Below, piece after piece: positions 47,496 to 56,926 of a DNA stretch of 64,000 nt (the stretch's first letter is position 1; the number at the start of each line of letters is the position of its first letter). Origin of the DNA: Pseudoalteromonas flavipulchra NCIMB 2033 = ATCC BAA-314 (GTDB taxonomy: Bacteria > Pseudomonadota > Gammaproteobacteria > Enterobacterales > Alteromonadaceae). The stretch spans positions 310,001 through 374,000 of the forward strand of contig JWIH01000021.1 of NCBI GenBank assembly GCA_000814665.1. The letters run 5' to 3'. The position numbers were made by a program, and so were the translations under genes. The notes beneath the pieces were generated by a model. The model was given only the letters and a program-made list of their open reading frames with translations, searched no databases and was not told the origin of the DNA.

Positions 47496-49022
47496 ATGAA
47501 TATGCAAGAAACGTTAAACGTTGAAGCACGCAAAGAAGAGACTTTGACAGCTTCAGCTTATGAAACAATCTGTAATCTTGTGTCTATTGAGCCGGTTTCA
47601 AGTGAAATCAGCATAGATAACTTCCGTGATGCTAATAATCTTGCGGAAACAGACACCAATGAGCGCTTAACTGCTGCTATCAATGTCTTTTTAGACATGG
47701 CCACTAATGACAGCAAAGAAGTATCGCGTATCGACAAGTTATTACTTGATGACTACATCGCTAAAGTCGACAAAATTATTTCTGAACAGCTGGACGAAAT
47801 TTTACATCATCCGCAGTTTCAAAAAGTAGAGTCAGCGTGGCGTTCACTGCGTTATTTGGTGAATCGTTGTCCAAATAACTCAAACGTAAAGCTTGAACTA
47901 CTTGATGTTGATAAAGAAACGCTACGCGATGACTTCGAAGAAGCACCAGATACCACGCAATCTGCGCTTTATAAGCAAGTGTATACGGCTGAGTATGACA
48001 CACCAGGGGGCGAGCCAATTTCGACTATGGTGTCAAACTTTGAGTTTGATTGTTCAGCGCCGGATGTGTCGTTATTGCAAGAAATTTCAAGGGTGTCTGC
48101 AGCAGCACATTGTCCTTTCTTAGGTAGTGTTGGTGCCAAGTTCTTCTTAAAAGATTCGCTTGAAGAAGTATCAAAAATTCAGGATTTGGGCTCTTACATG
48201 GAGCGTGCTGAGTTTTTACGTTGGAAGAACTTCCGTGAATCAGAAGATGCACGTTACATTGGTTTAGCGTTCCCACGTTTCTTACTGCGCTTACCATACG
48301 GCGACTTAAACCCAATTCGTCACTTTAACTATCAAGAAGACGTTAGCAGTGAGCATCATGAACGTTATCTATGGGGTAACGCGACATTTGCGTTCGCGGC
48401 AAATATCGTCCGTAGCTTCCACCAAAATGGTTGGGCGGTAAATATTCGTGGTCCACAATCTGGTGGTCGCGTTGAAAATCTACCTCTGCATTCTTTTGAG
48501 GCAGGTCGTGGTCAAGAAACTAAGATCCCAACGGAAGTACTTATTTCTGAAACCAAAGAGCTTGAGTTTGCAAACCAAGGGTTTATCCCTCTGAGCTATT
48601 ACAAGAACAGTGACTTTGCGTGTTTCTTCTCTGCAAACAGTGCGCAAAAGCCACAAATTTTTGAAACGCCGGAAGCCACCTCTAACTCGCGGATCAATGC
48701 AAGATTACCATACATCTACTTGGTATCGCGTATTGCGCACTATATGAAGGTGATCCAACGTGAAAATATCGGTTCAAGCAAACCTCGTCACGAGCTAGAG
48801 CAGCAACTTAATGATTGGTTAGGTGCATTAGTTACTAAGATGAATAATCCAGACGAGTCTCTAATTGCTACGCACCCGTTAAAAGATGCCAACGTGACTG
48901 TGTCGGAGATCCCGGGTAATCCTGGTTATTACCGTGTGAATACGTATGTTGTTCCACATTTCCAAGTGGAAGGTATCGACGTACGCCTCGCACTCGTTGG
49001 TCAAATGCCTGGCGAAAAGTGA
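47496..49022 (+). CDS. tssC: T6SS contractile sheath large subunit TssC (VipB)
   Basis: The major sheath subunit. The 508 residues contain the highly conserved FQKVESAWRSLRYLV segment, the EYDTPGGEPIST motif, the ARYIGLAFPRFLLRLPYG block, WAVNIRGPQSGGRVENLP and the C-terminal ANVTVSEIPGNPGYYRV handshake strand with ClpV-accessible tail. A 6-bp hairpin (GGGCAG/CTGCCC, 49055-49072) follows the stop. It ends the first tss block. Confidence 0.97.
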   Translation: MNMQETLNVEARKEETLTASAYETICNLVSIEPVSSEISIDNFRDANNLAETDTNERLTAAINVFLDMATNDSKEVSRIDKLLLDDYIAKVDKIISEQLDEILHHPQFQKVESAWRSLRYLVNRCPNNSNVKLELLDVDKETLRDDFEEAPDTTQSALYKQVYTAEYDTPGGEPISTMVSNFEFDCSAPDVSLLQEISRVSAAAHCPFLGSVGAKFFLKDSLEEVSKIQDLGSYMERAEFLRWKNFRESEDARYIGLAFPRFLLRLPYGDLNPIRHFNYQEDVSSEHHERYLWGNATFAFAANIVRSFHQNGWAVNIRGPQSGGRVENLPLHSFEAGRGQETKIPTEVLISETKELEFANQGFIPLSYYKNSDFACFFSANSAQKPQIFETPEATSNSRINARLPYIYLVSRIAHYMKVIQRENIGSSKPRHELEQQLNDWLGALVTKMNNPDESLIATHPLKDANVTVSEIPGNPGYYRVNTYVVPHFQVEGIDVRLALVGQMPGEK

Positions 49023-49275
49023 AGGCCTCCTGAAGAACCAATGAAGCGTATTTAGGGCAGTGAATGCTGCCCATTATAAAGCATGATATTGAACCTTAAT
49101 TGTAGCGGTTCAGAAGTATCGGCAAGCGCTTATGAGATATTAGTTGAGTTTGCATCTAAAAGTGCAAAAAGAAAAAGTTGTTAAACCGGGTTAGGTTGAT
49201 AAGCGCAATAATGGGAAATAGTTACTAATAAAAAGACCAATTTTAATATGGTTGCTGGTAATAAATGGTATATTT

Positions 49276-49671
49276 ATGAATATAGAAGCAGAACATATTT
49301 TTTGGAAAATTATATTTTTAGTGCAATGTTCTTTAACTGTGTTTTTAATATACGATAATCAGCTTTTTACTTCGTCTGAGATTAGTGTTGCGTTTGTAGA
49401 CATTGTTGTCTTTATCTTAGATAGCTTGGTTTTGGCAGCAAACTTATTGCTCATATTACAAGTTCGTGTGTTAAGTCGAAGAACATGGGGTTTGGTAGTT
49501 TGGGTGTGGTGGTTTGTAAATATATACTCGTTGTTAAACGAATTTTATTTGGGCGGTTATACCTCGTCTGAGATGTTGTTTTTTGGAAATATAATCTGGA
49601 TTTTAATTTTATTTTCCTTGCCTGTAGTTAAGTACAGAAGCTTTATAGGAAAACCTATTAAAGCTGAGTAA
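49276..49671 (+). CDS. Hypothetical membrane protein between tssC and hcp
   Basis: A membrane protein of about 131 residues (from MNIEAEHIFWK; a TTG at 49252 is in frame upstream) with four hydrophobic segments (about 9-27, 40-61, 72-90 and 101-119) and little else. Tryptophans and aromatics cluster in LVVWVWWFVNIYSLL. No family is recognised. It is AT-rich compared with the tss genes and lacks a good ribosome-binding site, which suggests recent acquisition. Its place in the T6SS cluster could mean an immunity or regulatory role, but nothing in the sequence shows this. Confidence 0.55.
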   Translation: MNIEAEHIFWKIIFLVQCSLTVFLIYDNQLFTSSEISVAFVDIVVFILDSLVLAANLLLILQVRVLSRRTWGLVVWVWWFVNIYSLLNEFYLGGYTSSEMLFFGNIIWILILFSLPVVKYRSFIGKPIKAE

Positions 49672-49856
49672 AGTTAAAACGATTTATACTTCCATGATGC
49701 ACTTTAGTGCATGCGTTAAACGGTGGAAGTGACGTGCACCTTGAACTCGTTAGTCAACAACCTAGCGATAGATAAAGACCGTCAATATAAGTGAATAAAC
49801 CTATCTAAGGCTAAGAAGGTAGCTTTAGACAAGAATCGATGAGGCAAAGGATTGTC

Positions 49857-50363
49857 ATGTTTAAACGAAAAGTATGTAACTGGTTGATGGTGTTAAGTAC
49901 AGTCTTGGTGACTAACTTGTCATATAGCCAGGAGATGACACCAGAGCTCTTTTTTGCAAAAAAGAAATTACAAGAAGCTGCTATCTCTCATACCGCGGCG
50001 ATGGAAACGTGTTTTGAGCATGCTCCACGAGTAAAACCAAGCCAGCTTAAGGTAGGAGAATTTGAAACAGAATTCGTTGTTAAAGCAATAAATTACCTTC
50101 ATTACGTAGCGCTTAATGATTGTATGCAAGACCATGATGTAAATTTTTTAAAAGCAGTTGAGCACTACAATCAGACGGCGCCAAAGGATGAAGTGATCAC
50201 GGTAGACAGTTTTGTGACGCTTAGATGGAATGAAGAGCTTAGAGCTGAATTCGAATTTAAACAGTTACCCGAAGCAGTTCAGCAGCACTTTTTGCAGCTG
50301 GATATACTAAAAACGCCATTTGATGCGGCGACGTTAGTGATGGAATTACGTGGTGACTTATAA
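49857..50363 (+). CDS. Hypothetical periplasmic protein between tssC and hcp
   Basis: An exported protein of about 168 residues (from MFKRKV; ATG at 49839 in frame is an alternative). The signal peptide (MFKRKVCNWLMVLSTVLV, cleavage near SYS-QE) is followed by a mostly helical mature domain with two cysteines (METCFEH and LNDCMQD) that could form a disulfide. No family is recognised. Size, export and location fit a periplasmic immunity or T6SS accessory protein, but this is only a guess from context. Confidence 0.6.
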   Translation: MFKRKVCNWLMVLSTVLVTNLSYSQEMTPELFFAKKKLQEAAISHTAAMETCFEHAPRVKPSQLKVGEFETEFVVKAINYLHYVALNDCMQDHDVNFLKAVEHYNQTAPKDEVITVDSFVTLRWNEELRAEFEFKQLPEAVQQHFLQLDILKTPFDAATLVMELRGDL

Positions 50364-50381
50364 CATGTAGTGAAAGATTGC

Positions 50382-50478
50382 CCCAAGTTGGCTGCCACCA
50401 ACTTGGGACATGTTCCCAAATTGGCATAAAGCGTGGCGCTTTGTTTGGGGATCAAACGTGAAAAACACGCGTTTGATC
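50382..50478 (+). promoter_or_regulatory. Three consecutive hairpins in the hcp leader
   Basis: Three stems lie side by side before hcp. The first is CCCAAGTTGG / CCAACTTGGG (10 bp, 50382-50407). The second is CCCAAA / TTTGGG enclosing AAAGCG / CGCTTT (50415-50449). The third is GATCAAACG / CGTTTGATC (9 bp, 50450-50478). None has a T tract, so they look like structured leader RNA or a processing and stabilising module rather than terminators. A clean AGGAG site follows before the ATG. Confidence 0.6.
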
Positions 50479-50528
50479 AATGCCTTTAATAATTAGGAAA
50501 CATCTTATCTTAAAAGGAGAAATTAAAA

Positions 50529-51014
50529 ATGGCAATTCCAGCGTATATGTGGTTAAAGGACGACCAAGGTAACGACGTTAAAGGTTCAGTAACTGTAGCT
50601 GAGCGTGAAGGTTCAATTGAGATTTTGCATTTCGATCACGAATTGCGTATCCCAACTGATAACGACACGGGCGAGCTAACAGGTACTCGTAAGCACGAGC
50701 CTTTTGTTATCACAAAAGCTGTGGATGCTGCTACTCCGTACATGTACAAAGCGTGTTCAAACGGTCAAACATTAAAGCAACTTGAGCTTAAATGGTACCG
50801 TATTGATGACACTGGTACTGAGCGTGAGTACTTCCGCCATACGCTTGAAGACGTGAAAATCACTTCAATCACGCCAACAATGCACAACGTTAAAGATTTG
50901 GATAAAGAGCGTTATCCTCACCTTGAAACAGTGCACATGCGTTACAAGCGCATCACTTGGACGTACCTAGACGGTAACATTGAGTTCTCTGACTCATGGA
51001 CTGAAGGTCGTTAA
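50529..51014 (+). CDS. hcp: T6SS tube protein Hcp (TssD)
   Basis: Stacks as hexameric rings to form the inner tube and is secreted. The 161 residues begin MAIPAYMWLKDDQGNDVKGS, the class close to Vibrio and Hcp-family effector tubes, with KHEPFVITKAVDAATPYMYKACSNGQTL and the ending RITWTYLDGNIEFSDSWTEGR. There is no C-terminal effector extension. A strong AAAAGGAGAA ribosome-binding site, a structured leader and a downstream terminator fit separate high expression. Confidence 0.97.
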   Translation: MAIPAYMWLKDDQGNDVKGSVTVAEREGSIEILHFDHELRIPTDNDTGELTGTRKHEPFVITKAVDAATPYMYKACSNGQTLKQLELKWYRIDDTGTEREYFRHTLEDVKITSITPTMHNVKDLDKERYPHLETVHMRYKRITWTYLDGNIEFSDSWTEGR

Positions 51015-51025
51015 TTTCGAGTGTT

Positions 51026-51047
51026 GGAGGCCTCCTGGCCTCCTTTT
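51026..51047 (+). terminator. Terminator after hcp
   Basis: A perfect GGAGGCC / GGCCTCC stem with a TCCT loop is followed by TTTT, 12 bp after the hcp stop. Partial readthrough would give tssE-vgrG at a lower level than hcp. Confidence 0.85.
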
Positions 51048-51092
51048 CAAGCTTAAACTAGTTCGCGCAATGAATAGAGAGCGTATTTTTCT

Positions 51093-51494
51093 ATGGCCTT
51101 ATTTGATTTGCTAGCTCAACCATCACGTCAAGCCTATAGCGATAACAATTTATCGCATCTAAGCGACAGCGTATGTAAACACCTAACGCAACTATTGAAT
51201 GCGCGTAGGGGAGTGCTTGAGCACTTAGGTGATTATGGTTTACCGGATGTGGAAGATCTATATGAAGGGCTACCTTATTCGCAGCAAACACTTGCCAATG
51301 AAGTAAAAAGAACCATAGAAAAGTACGAACCAAGAATCACTAACCTCATCGTTCGACCCATCGACATAAAAGAGGAAAACTGTGTGATTCGATTTGAGAT
51401 AAGAGCGCAATTAAAAACCGGCGAGATAATCAGATTGAATACTAAGTTTGCGTCAGGTGGTAAAGCAAACGTCAATGCAGGAGGAGCAGACTAA
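51093..51494 (+). CDS. tssE: T6SS baseplate protein TssE (gp25-like)
   Basis: The gp25-like wedge component that initiates sheath assembly. The 133 residues carry the hallmark LNARRGVLEHLGDYGLPDVEDL, equivalent to the R-G-x-L...DYGLPD motif of the family, and the ending VIRFEIRAQLKTGEIIRLNTKF. Its stop overlaps the tssF ATG (TAATG). Confidence 0.95.
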   Translation: MALFDLLAQPSRQAYSDNNLSHLSDSVCKHLTQLLNARRGVLEHLGDYGLPDVEDLYEGLPYSQQTLANEVKRTIEKYEPRITNLIVRPIDIKEENCVIRFEIRAQLKTGEIIRLNTKFASGGKANVNAGGAD

Positions 51495-53218
51495 TGGATA
51501 TGCAGCAATATTTTGATGCGCAAATGAGGCTGTTAACACAAGCAGGTAAACAATTTGCTCAGCAGTATCCTGAACATGCCGGCTTTTTAAATATTGACGC
51601 GTTAAAGGATAGAGATCCTCATGTTGAGCGCTTGCTCGAAGGAGTCGCTTACTTAACGGCATTTACGCAAAAGCGATTGGACGAGACGCTACCTGAAGTG
51701 TCTGAGCAGGTACTCAGACAGATTTGCCCAATATTATTAAATTATTATCCGTCTACGACGGTGCTAGAGTTTGCGCCAAAACTCACCATGCAAGGACTGG
51801 TGAGTGTGCCAAAAGGCGCGAAAATCTCTTCCCATAAAAGTGATAACGCCCCTGTGGCTTGTCACTTTACTACCACCGCAGAAACGAAAGTGTTGCCGTT
51901 TGAGATCTACTCTGTGGACTATCATGAGATCCACACTGGTGCGACGTTAAACTTACACCTTAAGCGGTTAGGCCAAGGCAGTTTAGACGATTACGATCTC
52001 TCTAAATTGCGGGTGTATTTGCGTGGAGACACGCCGCTTTGCGCCAGTCTTTATCAAATGATGAAGAATCCAAACGCAGCGATAGAGGTTGAGACTGGAA
52101 AGCTTGGCAGTACGACGCAATATACCTTGAACAAGTCAAAAATTGATGCGGCTTTTCATAAAGACAGCACCGGAATGTTGCCGAATAGCGAACAGAGTCA
52201 TCCCGCTTATGCGTTGTTGCTTGATTACTTTAACTCTCGTGAAAAGTTCTATTTTGTTGAACTAACGGGACTGGATACACTAAATATTGATCCAGACACT
52301 AATACCATCAGCATCAAAATAGCCAGTGATATTAAATTACCGCCCGGTAACAAAGTAAATGCGGATAATATCCTGCTTAATTGTGTACCTGCGGTAAATA
52401 TCTACCCAGTAGATGCCGAGCCTATCCGAGTGAGCGAAAACCAAACCGAATACCAACTACATCCAGTGCAAAATAAACTTGGAGAGAGTTTTTGTTATAG
52501 CGTTAAGTCGGTACAAGGCGCAAGTAGTAGCACGGGAGAAGCCATCGACTTTGTTTCTCGGTATAGCACGGTATATGAAGATAACGCCCATTTGTATTCA
52601 CTGATAAGCCGTGACATTGGCGGGGTATCGCCACAGACGTACATTCAGCTTTCAATGCAAGAAGTGGGTGATATTACTACTTTATCGACCGATCTGTTGG
52701 CGCATAACGCGGCGTGGCCAAGGCAAACACTGCAAGAAGGCGATATCAATGCACAAAGCGCTGATGTACCGTCGGTACTTAGCGTTAAAAATGTCGTAAG
52801 ACCGAGCAAGTTGCTTAATTCTCCTGATCAGGCTTTACATTGGCAGCTCATTAGCTTATTGAATATGCGTTTCTCTCAACTAGCAGAACCAACCCAACTG
52901 AAGAAGCTATTGGCGCTGTTTGATTGGTCGGAGCGCTCTGAAAATCGAAACCGTATTGAGAGTATTCAAGGCGCTGAATCTAAACCTATCTCATTGCTAC
53001 AAAAGGGCGTGTTCGTTAAAGGGATAGAGATCCACTTAACCCTAAACGAAAAGAGCTTTGTTTGCACAGCCGATGCGTATCATTTTTGTGATGTGTTGCA
53101 TCAGTTCTTTAAATTATATGCGCCAATTAACGAATGTTTAAAAACCAGAGTGACGCTGCTGCCAAGTTACCATGAGTGGGAATGGGACGTGACGGCAGGC
53201 GACAGTTATCAGGTGTAA
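51494..53218 (+). CDS. tssF: T6SS baseplate protein TssF
   Basis: The wedge protein, gp6-like, present in two copies with TssG. The 574 residues contain the family block DPHVERLLEGVAYLTAFTQKRLDETLPEVSEQVL near the N-terminus, then PSTTVLEFAP and KGAKISS, and RDIGGVSPQTYIQLSM followed later by NMRFSQL. It overlaps tssE and abuts tssG with no gap. Confidence 0.96.
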   Translation: MDMQQYFDAQMRLLTQAGKQFAQQYPEHAGFLNIDALKDRDPHVERLLEGVAYLTAFTQKRLDETLPEVSEQVLRQICPILLNYYPSTTVLEFAPKLTMQGLVSVPKGAKISSHKSDNAPVACHFTTTAETKVLPFEIYSVDYHEIHTGATLNLHLKRLGQGSLDDYDLSKLRVYLRGDTPLCASLYQMMKNPNAAIEVETGKLGSTTQYTLNKSKIDAAFHKDSTGMLPNSEQSHPAYALLLDYFNSREKFYFVELTGLDTLNIDPDTNTISIKIASDIKLPPGNKVNADNILLNCVPAVNIYPVDAEPIRVSENQTEYQLHPVQNKLGESFCYSVKSVQGASSSTGEAIDFVSRYSTVYEDNAHLYSLISRDIGGVSPQTYIQLSMQEVGDITTLSTDLLAHNAAWPRQTLQEGDINAQSADVPSVLSVKNVVRPSKLLNSPDQALHWQLISLLNMRFSQLAEPTQLKKLLALFDWSERSENRNRIESIQGAESKPISLLQKGVFVKGIEIHLTLNEKSFVCTADAYHFCDVLHQFFKLYAPINECLKTRVTLLPSYHEWEWDVTAGDSYQV

Positions 53219-54184
53219 ATGATGGAGCAGCAAAACCAACCCATTTGGGCAAAACTGCCAGAACCGATAGCTAATTTGATGGCCACACCTTGGCGCTTTA
53301 GTTTGTACAAGGCGCTAACGCTTATTGAACAGCATTGGGCCAGCAATAACGAGTTACAAAGTGGCCACAGTCATCGCGTTGAAATTGCACCGTATAAAGA
53401 ACTTGGGTTTCCAGCGTCAGACGTTAGACGCTGTGAATTGCAAGTAAGGCAACGAGGTAAGCTGAGGCTTGAAACGTCATTTCTCGGTTTATATGGCGTT
53501 GATGCTGCGATGCCGCACTACTTGTTAGAGCAAGCCGCAGGAGACGAAGAGGTAGGTGCAAGAACACGCGCATTTTTAGATCTTTTTAATCATGTACTGT
53601 ATTGTCAGCTATTTCAAAGTTGGAAGAAGTCTCAGATTAATCTTGCTGGCATTGGTGCGCAGCAATTTGATCAAATAGTTGCTGCGGTATTTGAAAATAA
53701 CCAATCGGATAAGAGCAAACTAAACCTCATTAGTGCCAAACAAACCAGTGCAGCTGGGCTTGAGCAAGTATTAAAGCAAGCGCTACAAGACGAAAGCTTA
53801 GCGATTAAAGATAATATCGTTGAATGGGAAGGTATTACTGAAGCGGGCAAGTTAGGCTCAAAACAAAGCGGTTTCTCATTGGGTGGTAATGGCGTATTGG
53901 GTAAACGCGTTTTGGTCACCGGCAATCGTATTTGCATTGAGCTTGGTCCAATGGACGAGGCTGAGGCACAGCTATATGAGCAAGGTGGTGTAAAGGCGAA
54001 ACGTTTATCACAATTATTAAATTGGCACACCTCAACCAAAATGAATTGGCAACTGTTAGTGCAGATCAATCGCCAAGCGCGCGAGGGCACTCGGTTAGGG
54101 GCTGGCAAGCTTGGGGTAAGTTGTGCGATAGGTAAAGTTAACGCACGCATAGAGAAGAAAATATATTCACAATCACAGTTTTAA
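53219..54184 (+). CDS. tssG: T6SS baseplate protein TssG
   Basis: The gp7-like wedge partner of TssF. The 321 residues include PWRFSLYKALTLIEQHW, the FLGLYGVDAAMPHYLLEQ signature and AFLDLFNHVLYCQLFQSWKKSQ. Two tandem ATG codons follow directly after the tssF stop; either could be used. tssH starts 28 bp downstream. Confidence 0.95.
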   Translation: MMEQQNQPIWAKLPEPIANLMATPWRFSLYKALTLIEQHWASNNELQSGHSHRVEIAPYKELGFPASDVRRCELQVRQRGKLRLETSFLGLYGVDAAMPHYLLEQAAGDEEVGARTRAFLDLFNHVLYCQLFQSWKKSQINLAGIGAQQFDQIVAAVFENNQSDKSKLNLISAKQTSAAGLEQVLKQALQDESLAIKDNIVEWEGITEAGKLGSKQSGFSLGGNGVLGKRVLVTGNRICIELGPMDEAEAQLYEQGGVKAKRLSQLLNWHTSTKMNWQLLVQINRQAREGTRLGAGKLGVSCAIGKVNARIEKKIYSQSQF

Positions 54185-54212
54185 TGCGAACGGGAATAGC
54201 AAGGATTAAAAG

Positions 54213-56900
54213 ATGGACGCAACAGGCATAAAGAATCTCATAGACAAACTCAATCATCACAGCGCGACAGCGTTAGAAGCCGCGGCTGGATTCGCAGCGA
54301 GTCGAAAGCATTTTGAAGTGCTACCAGAGCATTACCTATTAAAGTTAATGGAAGAGCACAATGACGGCGATGTTGCGAAGATTTTACCTTTCTTCGAAGT
54401 TGATCAAGACGCATTGTGGAATAGTGCGCTCGAATTTATCAATCAACAAGATGCTGGTAACCCGAGCAAGCCGGTTTTCTCCCGTCGCCTCTATGAGTGG
54501 TTAGAAAAAGCATGGCTCAGTGCAAACATGCGCCATCAAAATGATTGGATCACAGGCGCTGCGCTGATTGACTCGTTCAAAGACATGGCGATATACAGCC
54601 CTGCATTTGGACTGGCGCGCGAGTTCGACAAGATTGATACGCACTTCTTAAAGCAGAACTTAAATAAGATCTGTAAAGGCTCGACTGAGCGTCAAGTATT
54701 CAGTAAGCCAAATGCTGACAACACGGTGTCGAATAGCCGTTCACAAGGTGAAAGCGCGCTAGAAGCATTTTGTGAAGACCTCACTGAAAAAGCACGTTCT
54801 GGTGCAATTGACCCAGTCCTTGGGCGTAACGAAGAGATCCGTCTCGCAATCGATGTGTTGTGTCGTCGCCGTAAAAATAATCCAATCTTTGTTGGTGAAC
54901 CCGGTGTTGGTAAAACTGCAGTGGTAGAAGGACTTGCTCAGCGCGTTGTTGAAGGGCAAGTTCCGCCAGAACTTAAAGAAGTTAAGATCTGCGTATTGGA
55001 TATGGGTCTGCTACAAGCCGGAGCAGGTGTAAAAGGTGAATTTGAGCGTCGTCTTAAACAAGTCATTGATGAAGTAAAGAGTTCAGCGACCCCCGTTATC
55101 TTATTTATTGACGAAGCGCATACCTTGATTGGTGCTGGTGGCGACGCTGGCATGGGGGATGCCGCAAACCTACTAAAGCCGGCACTTGCACGTGGAGAAG
55201 TAAGAACACTTGCTGCGACGACATGGAGCGAATATAAAAAATATTTTGAGCGCGATGCTGCGCTTGAACGCCGCTTTCAATTAATTAAAGTCGATGAGCC
55301 AACCGAGCAAGCTGCAAAGCTCATGCTCACGGGGCTGAAAGATAAATACGAAAAGCACCACCAGATTCAAATCACAGACAGTGCAATTGAAGCCGCGGTT
55401 ACGTTGTCAGCTCGATATATCACAGGTAGACAATTGCCTGACAAAGCCATTGATGTACTAGATACCGCAGCTGCTATGGTCAGAATGGGACCGGCAACGT
55501 CGCCTGTGGTGATTGATAAAGCCAAAGAGCAGATCCGTTACTATCAAAGCAGAATTGAGCGCTTGGCAATCGAGTCAAAGCTTGGGATTGCAGATCAAAC
55601 CTGTATTCAAAGTCTCACCGATGCGCTTACACAAGCCCAAGAGCAGCTTGCTGAGCTTGAGCAAAGCCGTGAGCTGCAAATTGATACTTATAATGCCCTA
55701 CACGGTGCGAGTGACGAAGAGAAACCTGCGATTAGACAAGCGCTTGCTGCGTTAAATCAAGATGACAATGCGATTTTCTCCGAAGTGACCAGTGATACGG
55801 TAGCGCAAGTGATCGCAAGTTGGACTGGGATCCCTGTGGGTAACATGGTGAAAGACGAGCTGGAGAACTTACTTAAGCTTGAGCAATCACTGGCACAAAG
55901 CGTTGTGGGGCAAAATGCTGGATTGACTGCGATTGCACAAACCTTACGGGTAGCAAAAGCGGGTGTATCGGCGTCGTCTGGGCCACTGGGCGTATTCTTA
56001 TTAGCAGGTCCTTCTGGGGTTGGTAAAACCGAAACTGCAAAACACATAGCCGAACTACTATTTGGTGGCGAGAAGTTCTTAACCACGATAAACATGAGTG
56101 AATATCAAGAAGCACACACAGTATCACAACTCAAAGGCTCACCACCGGGTTATGTGGGTTATGGTGAAGGTGGGGTGTTAACCGAAGCTGTGCGCCAACG
56201 TCCATATTCTGTGGTGTTACTTGACGAAGTGGAAAAAGCCCACGCAGATGTCATGAATATGTTCTACCAAGTGTTTGAAATGGGCGTAATGCGTGATGGT
56301 GAAGGGCGTGAAATCGATTTTAGAAACACGGTTATCATCATGACTTCTAATTTAGGGGCTGAGCAAATCATCAATGCTTGTACACCAGAAACCGAGCAGC
56401 AGGCCATGCAACAAATGGTGGATGGGATCATTCAGCAAGGTGTGCCTGAAGGCGAAGAAGCACAAGACAATAACGAAGAAGAAACACCGTTTGAGAGACC
56501 GAGCTTTCAGCAGCTAGTCAACTTAATTAAGCCAAACTTGCTCGCGCATTTTGCACCAGCGCTTTTAGCACGGATGCAGGTCGTGCCTTTCTTCCCGCTT
56601 GATACTGATGTGTTAAAACATATCGTGGCACTAAAGTTAGAGAAGGTCGCAGCGCGACTTCGTGACAATCACGCTATACAACTGCGCGTAGATCAAACAG
56701 CGCTAGATTATCTAGCCGATAAATGCGCTATGTCTGATAGCGGCGCACGATTGGTTAACGCAACAATTGAACAACAAATTTTACCTGGGATCGCTCGCTC
56801 CATTTTGGGCTTTATGAGCGAAGAAGATATGCCAGATCTGCTGACGCTGACACTGGATGAAAATGGTGAAATTGAAGCCGTATTCGCCGACTTAAGTTAA
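54213..56900 (+). CDS. tssH: T6SS AAA+ ATPase ClpV (TssH)
   Basis: Disassembles the contracted sheath for reuse. The 895 residues have an N-terminal domain (about 1-160), a first AAA+ module with Walker [11 protein letters not shown] (228-237) and [13 protein letters not shown], a coiled middle domain, and a second AAA+ module with [10 protein letters not shown] (about 598-607) and [11 protein letters not shown]. The C-terminal D2-small domain is present. The insertion rich in Glu between about 745 and 765 is typical of ClpV rather than ClpB. It is followed by vgrG after 26 bp. Confidence 0.97.
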   Translation: MDATGIKNLIDKLNHHSATALEAAAGFAASRKHFEVLPEHYLLKLMEEHNDGDVAKILPFFEVDQDALWNSALEFINQQDAGNPSKPVFSRRLYEWLEKAWLSANMRHQNDWITGAALIDSFKDMAIYSPAFGLAREFDKIDTHFLKQNLNKICKGSTERQVFSKPNADNTVSNSRSQGESALEAFCEDLTEKARSGAIDPVLGRNEEIRLAIDVLCRRRKNNPIFVGEPGVGKTAVVEGLAQRVVEGQVPPELKEVKICVLDMGLLQAGAGVKGEFERRLKQVIDEVKSSATPVILFIDEAHTLIGAGGDAGMGDAANLLKPALARGEVRTLAATTWSEYKKYFERDAALERRFQLIKVDEPTEQAAKLMLTGLKDKYEKHHQIQITDSAIEAAVTLSARYITGRQLPDKAIDVLDTAAAMVRMGPATSPVVIDKAKEQIRYYQSRIERLAIESKLGIADQTCIQSLTDALTQAQEQLAELEQSRELQIDTYNALHGASDEEKPAIRQALAALNQDDNAIFSEVTSDTVAQVIASWTGIPVGNMVKDELENLLKLEQSLAQSVVGQNAGLTAIAQTLRVAKAGVSASSGPLGVFLLAGPSGVGKTETAKHIAELLFGGEKFLTTINMSEYQEAHTVSQLKGSPPGYVGYGEGGVLTEAVRQRPYSVVLLDEVEKAHADVMNMFYQVFEMGVMRDGEGREIDFRNTVIIMTSNLGAEQIINACTPETEQQAMQQMVDGIIQQGVPEGEEAQDNNEEETPFERPSFQQLVNLIKPNLLAHFAPALLARMQVVPFFPLDTDVLKHIVALKLEKVAARLRDNHAIQLRVDQTALDYLADKCAMSDSGARLVNATIEQQILPGIARSILGFMSEEDMPDLLTLTLDENGEIEAVFADLS

Positions 56901-56926
56901 CGGTAGATACGAGTAAGGAGACAAAA

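Noticed and set aside
53671..54150. Long minus-strand frame inside tssG
   Set aside because: It is antisense to a well-supported core gene, with no start signal and low-complexity composition.
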